In this document: in pieces, positions 24,041 to 34,300 of the stretch | Layout of the letters: each line of letters opens with the position of its first letter | Position numbering within the stretch: position 1 is the first letter of the stretch | Notes under the pieces: generated by a model | Databases searched by the model: none | Told to the model about the DNA's origin: nothing | The model's input: only the letters and a program-made list of their open reading frames with translations | Translations under genes and position numbers: made by a program | Origin: Paraphysomonas bandaiensis | Lineage: Eukaryota; Chrysophyceae | DNA: 42,302 nucleotides | Direction of reading: 5' to 3' | NCBI GenBank assembly: GCA_965644295.1 | Contig: CBFFRP010000104.1 | Location: 1-42,302, forward strand

Positions 24041-24258
24041 CAGGATGGTTTCAGACTTATTGAGACAGTCGTCATTACAACCCTTGTAACAGGAAGACAA
24101 TGGACAATCAGCGCTGTGTCTACTTCGGTTTGTATGCCGATAATTATCACACGATGGTTTCAGACTATTAAGACAGTCGTCATTACATCGCTTGAAACAG
24201 TATGGCAACGAATAGTCAGCGCTATATCTACTTCGGCTTGTAAGCCGATAAATTAGCA
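24041..24258 (-). repeat. Two ~109-bp tandem repeats over the 3' end of the methyltransferase gene
   Basis: Units 24041-24149 and 24150-24258 are roughly 78% identical. On the minus strand, unit 24258-24150 holds the last codons and TAG stop of the arsenite-methyltransferase-like gene plus proximal 3' UTR; unit 24149-24041 is a second copy lying in the 3' UTR. Both contain the block TGTAATGACGACTGTC and the downstream GTCTGAAACCATC. These fold as an imperfect hairpin with a compensatory C-G to G-C change between copies. Confidence 0.85.
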
Positions 24259-25322
24259 CTAGCTACATAATCTTCTGCATTACTTCCGGGAAGCCATTGT
24301 TTAATGACCTCCCGTGATTGTTCTTTAACATCGATATCAATATTAACGAAACCTGCCTCAGTTAGGTATCGCCGGAGTGCAGATCCATCCGGCGCACCTG
24401 AAACTCAGCACGCTAGGGCTTGTGCTGTACGCAGCGACTCCGGTAAAATCATATTCTCCCGCTTGATAACATCGCATATCGCCAGCCTTCCACCAGGACG
24501 TAAAACTCGAAACATATCCCGAAATACCTGCTGCTTGTCAGGAGAGAGGTTTATGACACAGTTCGAGATAACTACATCAGCCGAGTTGTCCGCCAAAGGC
24601 AAATATTCAATCTCTCCAAGGCGAAATGAAACATTCGTATGATTGTTTTCCTTTGCATTTTGACGGGCTTTGTACACCATCTCTGGTGTCATGTCTATGC
24701 CAATAACTCTGCCTGTCGATCCAACTTTGGTGCCAGCAAGAAAGCAATCTATTCCAGCTCCACTGCCAAGGTCAACAACCGTCTCGCCCTCTTTCAAATC
24801 CGCAAATAAAAGCGGATTTCCACACCCTAACCCTAGATTAGCAGTTTCGACAGTCTTTAGGTCCTCCGCGGAGTAACCATTTAGGGTACTGTCAACACTG
24901 ACACAGCACGACGCCGTACCCTGCAGAGTGGATGCATAGGACGACGAGACTAGCTTGTAGACATCATCATCAGGAACTTCTTGGCAACATGATGGAAGGG
25001 GTGGACTTTTCAGCATTGCATGTATACTATCTATCGAAGCATTCTCTGGGGACAACGACGATATCAGTCGCCCTCCAGCTCCATAAATGCGAACAGTGGG
25101 TATATCATGTAAGCCTAGCGATAGCGCCAGCTCGTCCATGCCATCTTCATCGACTGGAATAGCCACTATCCGTACATTATCATCGAAAGATGCACTCATC
25201 ACATCTGACAGCAGCTGTTTGGACTTTTTCTTCCAAGTTGCAGTGGTGAAGACAATTGTGGTCTCGGGACCATGAATGGCCTCACTGACAGATTCAGCAT
25301 TTATTTCAGCAATAAGCGCCAT
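24228..25322 (-). CDS. Arsenite-methyltransferase-like (AS3MT/ArsM) protein with in-frame TGA; candidate selenoprotein
   Basis: The minus-strand frame from ATG 25322 reads 305 codons to a TGA at 24407-24405, then continues in the same frame for 58 codons to TAG at 24228. Residues 1-105 resemble a thioredoxin fold, with the cis-proline in DIPTVRIYG but TWKKKSK where WCxxC would be. The methyltransferase part has SCC at 138-140, SAM motif [13 protein letters not shown] at 182-193, [10 protein letters not shown] at 254-263 (the conserved NCV cysteine) and LRPGG. The family then has a catalytic cysteine in C-[IV]-[AS]-G-A; here the codons are ALAC-TGA-VSGA. After the TGA come YLTEAGF and [18 protein letters not shown], a normal ArsM C-terminus. 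ArsM enzymes methylate trivalent arsenic using S-adenosylmethionine and these cysteines. Selenocysteine at position 306 is the best reading; a recent nonsense mutation is the alternative. Confidence 0.85.
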
Positions 25323-27943
25323 ACTACGATATGAACAGTAAGTCTGTGTCAGGTCTTGTGAGTGTTATGCTCTGGGTCGAGTGAGTGCATTGATTGTGTA
25401 TATACAAGTGCAGTGCTCTACTGCTGATGGTGATTTTTCTGTATGGAATTTCGTGCTTACACTATCTCCTTGATTCTGATTGGCTGAAGTTTAGAATTCT
25501 CAAAGTGAAGTGAAGTGATGCTGGTCAAAATCAGGTGTATGAGTTCCAGTGAGTGGATGATATGTATGACTATCCAGCTATGAGGAATAGATTATACACA
25601 GTAAAACAGAATACAGCCGGTTCAAAGTCTCGTTGATGACACCTGGAAGCCCTTGGATGCAGTCAAATCATCGGGTTTATTCCAGAAAGAATGTGGAGAG
25701 CTGATGCGCCAAATCTGATTTGAATGAGTAGGCTTGATATGTAAATCAGCCATTTTTCCCATAATGAAGGTGAAGCATGGTGGACCTTCCTGGAAGGAGT
25801 TTCGGGATCTCTCGGGAGGTTGACCTCAGTCCTGTGTAGCTATACAATGAAACTGCTACTTGAAATAAAGATGCATTACGATTCTCAAGGCTACTATTAA
25901 GTTGCTAAGTAGAGACCACACTGGCGTTAAAAGTATACTATGTTTTCAACAAAGCTGTCGATTTCTCCTTCTATTGATTCCGAACGTTCCTCAGCGTAAA
26001 AAATGATTGTCAATTTCGGCCTCGGCTGCACAGTTATACTTCAGCGGCAAAAGACGTTGGAGTGAATTGGTTTTTATGGACATCTATAGTTAATTACTGT
26101 TACTCTTAACGAAAGATAAACGATTCCCAGACTGTAGCATGCGACCACGACCTACGGTCTGCATTGTCTCTTAAATGATTACAATCACGATAAATTAGAG
26201 AGAAAAAGCTAATACATCCTTATGACACAGTCATGTATAATGGTCGATATCACACTATCAAATATGTTACCACTACTTTCCAGGAGCTCGTGTTTATGAA
26301 CATACGGGCTCTCCATTCCATCTGTGTGTCTCGAGAATAATGGATGCATGTAACTGCTAAGTCACCGCCTGGACAACAATTTTTTAAAATATTAACTTTC
26401 CTTAACGGAACTATGGCTTTTCACGGTACCGTAGTATTTTGTAGGTAGTATGGAGTAGCTTTGTGTTGCGGCTTTCATGCTGTCGGTTAGGCTTTTCGTT
26501 ATCTTGTGAAGGCCGATGATGTAAAATGGACTATATTAGTGGGGATATTGATGGCGGACTTATTTTTGACAGCACCATGTTACGAGTAATAACTAATTGA
26601 TTAAGAAGACTGAAAAATGTCAGGGCCGGGTATCCCGCAACGACACCACTGGTTTACTCAGACTTATGGCGTCTAAACTCTAAACAGTGACTTCGTGGAC
26701 CACTATGTGGCTGTAAGCAGCAAGTTGATATAAACTAAACTCAGTTTATTGAACATTCTCCATCAGTTATAGGCACATATTATATCGCTACTAAGTTATG
26801 TTTTGTATATTAGTATATTGTATAGTGCCCTGCGACAGCTTTCGTGTTTTGATAGATGGTGCAAATGTTTTATTTCGCACATTAATATATAACCAGTGCA
26901 TAGTAAGTCTGTAAAAGAAATCATTGTTGTCACCGTCACACTTTCCCTGTTGAGTAAAACTCCTAATAGAATTTATTAACTTAAACCTACAGTCCAGATC
27001 TTCTTAGCTCCTTGGTGACCACTTACATATTCACAAACGGACGGATGCAAGATATATGCAAGACAAATAAAATAGTCATAGGAGGTGTAATTGAAACCGT
27101 ATAGTATATAAAATAGGGTATATTTTAACTGTCTACAGTAATTTCTTTGGTTCCGTGATCTGTACATGGGGGCCCTTACATATCAAGAAGCATTGTGATG
27201 GGTATTGAGAGCCATCTACCCACAACAACACTAAAATACGTTAGTGATAATGTGTCTAATGGCTGTGACGATAAGAGCATATGCTATCGTGTGGTTCCTT
27301 TAGAAAGTGTGGTATATTTGCAACCTTTAGAAATTTCCAAAATCAATGACATAAAATACTAGTTGGCTGTCAATCTAATCGAGATGAGGACAGGCATACG
27401 CCGATAATTCAGGGAGTGAGTGGAACCCTTTTCAATGGTCTCATGACGCAATGACATCCCGTTGAAGCATTACTAAAACCAACCAGGAAGTCATTAGTCA
27501 CTCACGTATGCCCTATCATATGCATACAAATGCTTTGAAGTGGTGTGTGTCTTTCGTGTTGTCTGATTGTTCCATGTGTTGATGCGTTAATGTTCATGTG
27601 AGGATGTGGTATGATGGACCTGTAGATCATGTCTACTTCTAGACTTGCTACTGTCCGCTGTAGCATGCGGCATGGTGGAGATGGCTGCATGTGATGTACG
27701 ACTCACGAAGACAGCAGGGTGTATACGTCCCGTATATTATGCCGTATGCCACCGTATTTTTGAGCTCACAACAAACAGCAAAATAATGAAATTCAAAATC
27801 CCATCTATACAATACACACACACACACAGAGTGGAGGATAGCAACACACACACCTGCCACGCCACCGTTACCTCTCTTCACGACTCAAAACACCTCTCAG
27901 TCCTCAAGTGCAAGGGCTTGACAGCAGTGTCAGTGGAGTGAAT
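25323..27943. other. Gene-poor intergenic region
   Basis: About 2.6 kb between two divergent genes (methyltransferase - and coiled-coil protein +). AT-rich, with an (AC)n patch near 27813. No frame longer than 100 codons, no tRNA and no repeat shared with the rest of the window was recognised. Confidence 0.5.
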
Positions 27944-29783
27944 ATGAATAAGATCACCTCCTATATGTCTGAGTACCTGCCACAGCACCCCTCTGAGTGT
28001 GAGTACTGCATGTATACACAGCATGACTGTGATGTCGCAGAGAAGAAAATAGACTAACTTTTATATTATCAGCTCAAAAGATCCGAAAAGAGGCCGAAGA
28101 AGAGATGAAACGCGTAGCGCAGTATGCAAAGCTGGAAAAGAGTGTTTTCTTGAGCAGAATGCAAGACTCTACTAACAAGTATATAACACGTATGTATATG
28201 GTATACTATCAGCTAATATTTTACATAGAATACTTGGAATTCCAACCTCCTTAGAGAAAAAAGAAATCAATCGTCGTCAGGAGCTCTTACGACGGAAGGA
28301 GAGAGAATTGAAGAATAACATCGCTGCTGATTTGCGCGTTCCCTCATCAACATCACTGGATAAACTACGACGTCTAAGGTCAGAATTATCCAGCTCAAGT
28401 AAGCACGAGACTTGTTCATTCTCGTTCCGTCGAGAAGATGATTCCGCCATTGGCCGACGGACTCTTTCCACTGCAGAGGCATACCATTGCCAGCCTCCAC
28501 CTTCCGAACGCAGTACACATAGTCAACCTGTGCATACCGATGATAGCGTTTTATACAGCCCCCGTCCGAGTGTACACAGCGATCATCAGGTACATAGTAC
28601 AGCTGCTTTTGCAAGCAGTCCTCAAGCATGTACCCGTTTGCCTAGTCGTCTAGTTGTGAGCGATGACTGTGCGACCACCCACACATTATCATATCCCTTG
28701 TCTTCACCGAAACCAATTCCTGTATGTCACTCTGTGCTGAGTCCTTCTCCAACTTCGAATCGTGCAAGCAGTCCCTCATCCCCGTGCCACACCCGCGATG
28801 ATAAGAGCTTTACATCCGACGTAGAGAGTCTGCTATCTGCATCTCCACGGGAATCTGTGGAGAGCATTGACCATTTAGTGACCAGGAATAATGTGATGTC
28901 AATGTCATGCACTTCGGAGGATACCTCACAGGGTCGAAAGGACCAGATGACGAATGACGCGCCGAGCCGTGCTGATTTTTCTGTACAATGCGACCTGGTA
29001 GATGCTACAAATTCTGACCAGCAAGATAAACCGTGCAAATCACCTGCAAATAGTAACGATGGTACGTCTGTAGCACCTAGTATCGAGGAATATGAATCCA
29101 AAAGCGAATACAATGATCTTGAAGATGAAACCAAGCCTGCTACTGAACTAAAGGAAGGGGTGGAGTTGCTTGCAAAGAATTCCAGTGAACCTGCCTGCTC
29201 CAAGCAAGAGTATGATCCATGGCGTAGTGATCAATGTGAGCGTGGTCATGGAGTGAAGGTTAGTTCCAGTGACCGATCCAGATGGCTACGTCCTCTTCTT
29301 CACTGCAGCACAGACCGTGAAGAATGCTTCTCAGACTGTAGCGAGAAGCACGGATTGGTGCAACACAATGACTCTCATGTTGGATGCAGGAACAGGAGCC
29401 GCCTTCAATCCCAAAATCGTAGTCATCTCCCAAGTGCATTTGGTTCCCTCGACAGGGAAAGTGATAGTGCATTTAGTGGCCGTATGAGCATCGATATCCC
29501 ATCCGCTTCAGTGGTCATTGATTCTGCCTCCCGTCGGCCACCCCGCCTTGCCACTGATAGAGTTCATAGACCTACTTCGAAGTATGTAACGACACGATAT
29601 CATGCCGCGTATGAGGAGCCACGCATATCTCTTGACCTTTCAGGGCTTACGTTCGAGGTAATATATATCTGCTTATCGATGACACTCGCTCATGGCATTT
29701 GTATAGCACATAAGAGAACTGACAGCCTCGTGATCGATGAGATAGTTGCATTGTGTCAAACATTTAATGTGCTGGCTATCTGA
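27944..29783 (+). CDS. Ser-rich, mostly disordered protein with N-terminal coiled coil, unknown function
   Basis: Exons 27944-27998, 28073-28189, 28255-29657 and 29715-29783 join through introns of 74, 65 and 57 bp into 547 residues. Residues 18-90 are highly charged and heptad-like (IRKEAEEEMKRVAQYAK, then NRRQELLRRKERELK). The remainder is dominated by Ser, Pro, Asp and His with no globular domain until a short hydrophobic C-terminal segment (ISLDLSGLTFE, then DEIVALCQTFNVLAI). I do not recognise the family; a cytoskeletal or centrosomal scaffold is possible but unsupported. The last 57-bp intron has no in-frame stop, so retaining it would only insert 19 residues. Confidence 0.7.
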
Positions 29784-29911
29784 TTGGGTGTGTGGTGTTA
29801 AATGTAATTTTGGTGTTGCCGTTCGTTAAGTAATACTATATATACTATAGAATTGATCACCATATTTAGTCTCAGCCGTTTCTGCTGTTGAAATACAAAT
29901 AGATATTCTGT

Positions 29912-30031
29912 ATTTATAGCAGGGCTGCTTAACCTTTATTTTTCAATAAGTTGAAATTATAATTGACTACAACGTCCGTCAATTAATTGGCAATTAATCG
30001 TTACGCAATGATACGCAGCCCTGATTTATAG
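29912..30031. mobile_element. hAT-type MITE with 8-bp target-site duplication
   Basis: A 104-bp element (29920-30023) begins CAGGGCTGC and ends GCAGCCCTG, giving 9-bp terminal inverted repeats of the hAT type. It is flanked on both sides by the direct repeat ATTTATAG (29912-29919 and 30024-30031). Eight-bp duplications and CAGGG termini are characteristic of hAT elements. No transposase is encoded, so it needs one in trans. Confidence 0.85.
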
Positions 30032-30344
30032 CAATTATGTACCAAGAAAATAGACAAGCGCTTCCTCCTTCCTCTAACTAGTACGACATTGTAGTAGTGC
30101 TATCTAGTATAATACCCTTGAAAACATCTGAAAGTTGGGTGGCGGAGACGTGAATAGTCCAACAATATCTCTCAGTTTGGCAGCTTTGGGGAGGTCAAAT
30201 AGGGTGGAGTAACCCAGGGTGATTAGTATCCGTTGTCTCGGAGAATGTTGAGTTTAATGAGATTGAATGTCGGATGCTTTTCATCAATATGGGTGATCTA
30301 CCCTCATAAAAGTTGGACTCGCACGTTTTCGTGGTGTTCTGTGG

Positions 30345-30872
30345 GATAAGTACCGGAGAGATTTCTCCGGGAAACTAACGTGAGCCACAAACAGAGACAT
30401 TCTACCCACACATATAGCCCAATGGGGGACACTGATATAAGTGTTACTTGTGTAGACGTGACGAATAAACAGACATCACAGGGAATGGGCCCACCTCAAG
30501 AAGGGCATCAGGAGTATGTAGTATTGAGCTAGTATCACTTGTGTAGATGGCTTTGAGCCTTGGCGAATAAACAGGCATATCCGGGAATTGGGCTGCCTGC
30601 TGACTGCTTAAGTCAAGCATCCGGGATGTTTACCTTTAATGAACTCAAATATCCTGATGTCAGATACATCAACATTCTGCTTGCTCATGGTGTTTGCTTT
30701 GAGTGATGGAGCAAAAGTGGTTGCACCTTGGTGCTTGCGGTGACGCACAAGCAGCTTTCGTAGCGTTAAATAGTAGGATATCAGAGTTAAGTGCTAGTTA
30801 GTGAAATTGCAATGCTAAATTAGTTCTGACTCTTAAACGCCTACTATAGCTAATAATCAGGCATTCACGACG
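30345..30872 (+). repeat. Dispersed repeat, copy B
   Basis: A longer copy of the repeat at 6169-6600, in the same orientation. It contains an internal duplication: the block ACTTGTGTAGA...GAATAAACAG occurs near 30445 and again near 30538. The GCACCTTGGTGCTTGCGG stem region and the AGCGTTAAATAGTAGGATA block are conserved. The distal end CTGACTCTTAAACGCCTACT at 30826 is shared with copy C. No protein-coding capacity was seen. Confidence 0.82.
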
Positions 30873-31362
30873 TGGGCGATCTCTGGGATTTAGCAGTGGA
30901 GGACCATGTAAGTGGGAGTATAATGTAGTCAGTACACTAACGCTTCGAATGAGCTCCAAGTGCTGTTGAACTTAAGAAATTAAAGTGTTAGGCGACATCT
31001 TTGCTTAATTATATTTAGCTATAAAATTATACATAGTATGTGGGATTTCATAATTCAAAGTCTTTTTGCTGACTTAGAGAAACGCGATCGCTTACTCACT
31101 ATGTGCTTCAACTTTCTGTCGCTAGATAGAGACATAAATCGATATAAGATAGGTACAAGCGCAGCTATATTAAGCTGATTAGTTTGAAGGTCTATGCACT
31201 TTTAAAATATATACACTCTCGCTCTGGACAAAGGCATAAGAACGAAATGATGTCATAATTGCGTACTGTTTTCACAATATACAATTATTATCGCACCAAA
31301 CTTTCGAACGAAAGTTCTACCACACACTACACCTATGACGGAGTATACCAAGAATGTCAGAA
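30873..31362. other. Intergenic region 3' of the kinesin gene
   Basis: About 490 bp of AT-rich sequence between the dispersed repeat and the kinesin stop codon. It presumably holds the kinesin 3' UTR. Nothing else was recognised. Confidence 0.5.
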
Positions 31363-34300
31363 CTATTTCGCCTGATATGATATACTTTTCTTCGCTTGCC
31401 CAAGCTGAACAGATCTATAACGGCAACCACACAAAACTAATTAGTATGCAGTATAACAGACAAGAACATATATAGGCGTACCTGCACCGTGAGGCAAATT
31501 GCAGAGAGCACGTACTCTCACCCGCATACCCAGGTGTTGGGTTTATATTTACAAACATGAGAACTTTAGAGCTCTCTTTTAAGGCATCTTGCAAGAGGAA
31601 AGTCAACTTCGAGTTCCTGTAGGGAACATGCTTCTGTCCTGCGGCCAATGCAGCGATAACATCTCCCAATGAGCTTAGCGACCTGAAACCACAGTTACAA
31701 AAAGGCGTTCTTATAAAATAGAAGATATATATTTTGAGTTTGGGATAGTCATTATTAGCACTGACTTGTTGATATTTTGGGCTTCCTTGAGTCTCTGTCC
31801 AGTGGCAGCTGTTTGTTTAATTCTTTCACTTCCAGCAAGGTCTACCAGATAAAGGTACCCCGACACATTCTCCGTTGTACGTTTGTGTCGTCGGTCAATC
31901 TGAATTAAACCAAAGTGTCATTATATAAACCTCGCAAAATAAAATACAAGCACGTGAAAGTTAAATATTTCACCTTAACAAGAATAACTAAATGGGATCT
32001 GGAACTGTGCTCGTTCACATTGTTGGATGCAACTTGTCGAATACTTTGTCCACGCGTGAAGTGAGTCAAGGCATCTTCCACCGATTCAATCGGCCATTCA
32101 CTCAAATTATCAACATATGTTCCATTTTTTCCCATGCGCACCTCTAACTCGGCTCCCCTAGCACCGTCACTGAGCAAATCACTGTATAGAAAACAATAAC
32201 GTAAATCATATAGCACAAATATATACCCCACAGAATACCGAATTTTTTCGTTGTAGACCTCAAGCATTGATACGGTGACAGTGGTTTGATAGTCCTCTGA
32301 TGTGTGGCAAAGTTCCATAACTGTTTCAAGAGCACGTAAGTTGACTCCTCGATTACCCTCTGGCCCTTCCATTGTATATGTCTTCCCGCTCGACGTCTGT
32401 CCATAACTGAAATCCGTATCAGAAACATGAAGAATACGTAAACACGATATCGGGTATTCCAACAACACAATCGCAAACAAACAGAATAGTCTTAATCGCC
32501 ACACAGTAGATTGAAACTTACGCAAAAATGCATACGCGACAACCACCCATTGCTGACCGCACGAATGGCTCGACCTCTTCAAAAATATCTTCTTGTGTGT
32601 TGGACGGACCAAACACACGGTCAAATTCAAAAGGAAAATCATTGAAATTCAACATATTGTAGTCAGGGTATTGAATAAGAGTATCTACGTCGCGTTGTGT
32701 TATGTTACACCTATCTCTTTCTTCATCGAATATTGGTCGAACACGACAAAATACGCGAATACTTCCCTTCAGAGCCACAATCAAGTCATTCAATTTCATT
32801 ATTCGACACTTCAAATCTTTAATGGCGTCCTTGAGAGCTGCATTTTCATCACTGAGAACGACACACAGATCGCGTTCTCGATTAAGGTCTTGTTGAAGTG
32901 CATCTATGTTTAACTGGTGACGATCCCCTTCCCGACGGAGCTGATCTCTCTCATTTCTCAGTTGTTTGTAGTCACTTTCCTGATCCATGAGCTTGCTGTT
33001 CAAAACTTGTATAGACTTCTCCAGCTCTTGGTTTCGCTCGCGTTCGATGTCTAATCTGACCACACAGCTGATAGTTTCCTTGCTCTCTTCACTCGCTTTA
33101 GAGGCCAGCTCATCAGACAGTCGCTTGTTTTCCAACTCTGATTCCTTCATCTGGGCTTTAAGGTCTGACACCATGTCCTCCAATGTCCTCTTCTCAGCAC
33201 ACACTTTATTCACTTCAGATACCGTGTCTTCTAGTCTAGTCTCTAGAATACGAATCGAATTAGTATGGTCAGCAGCCATCCCGCGTTCTCGGCGTGAAAC
33301 TTCAATGAGTCTACTTTCTGTATCGGACACTCTACGTCGCTCGCTCTCCAACTAGAGGGTTACAAATGTAATCTAACCAATAAAAACAGAATACACCCAC
33401 TTGCTCGTGCAGAGTTCGTACTTTTATATCTAAGACGCGAACCTCGGCTTCAGCTTTAGCAATAGTTTCATTCTCTGATGTGTTAGATATGACAACAATA
33501 CAATATTACGAACTTCTTAGCACCTCTTGTAACTTCTTGATTGGATCGTATATCCTCAATACTTCGGCTTAGCGCAGCAAACCGTGTAGAGAGCATATCT
33601 TCCGTTTTCTCACTGTCGTCCAAGCGACGCTGCAGTCCTTTCATCTGGGCATGAGCAGCATCCAATCTACAAGAAGTTACGCAAAAAGCAACAGTGTCAC
33701 GGATAGACGCACTCATGCTGTTTCAGGTCCAATTCATACTCGAGCTTTACCACCTTCTCCTGCAAAACGGATTGCTCTTTGGCCGCACACTCCCCCTCTT
33801 CCACCTTCAACTGCATTTCCGATAGTCTAGAGGTCATCCGATTCAATCTGCACAATGTCATAAGCACAATGTCATGAACCCAAGCATTTGTTACTTGTCT
33901 GATACTTTGGCAAGATCCCCCTCGAGCTCTCTCACTCGCCGAGTCTCTCTTTCTAGTTCCCGCTGTGTCTCTCTGGAGGTTGTTTGGGCTGTTGCAAGCT
34001 CCACACTCAAGCTCTCGTTGCGTCCTCTCTCCCTATCTAACTCCCCCTGCAGGTTTTGAAGTAATAGGCGGGATGCACTCAATTCTGCATCGAGCTTTTC
34101 ATTGTTTTTTCTTAGCTCTTCTCCGTTTTGAGCCCTGTGCTGCAATTCCTCCATTCGTGTGGTCAAAATCTCTATTCTGCATTGTACATAACGTGCTGAA
34201 AAGTACCATGAGTTGGTTTACCTGGATGACGATCGGTTAAGTTCAGACTCCAATTCCCGGTTACGTTTACACTCGGTTTCCACCTCTTTACGTGCCTCCA

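Noticed and set aside
24038-24259. Cys-rich repeat peptide (CNDDCLN motif twice) on the minus strand
   Set aside because: The frame overlaps the duplicated 3' end of the methyltransferase gene in another phase; the repeat comes from the DNA duplication.
24380-24450. An intron removing the TGA of the methyltransferase
   Set aside because: The only candidates are a 33-bp intron or one that breaks frame, and both delete conserved codons next to the catalytic position.
24405-25322. Arsenite-methyltransferase-like gene ending at the TGA (24405)
   Set aside because: Truncation would remove the catalytic-Cys position and a fully conserved C-terminus; the same frame continues to a natural end at 24228.
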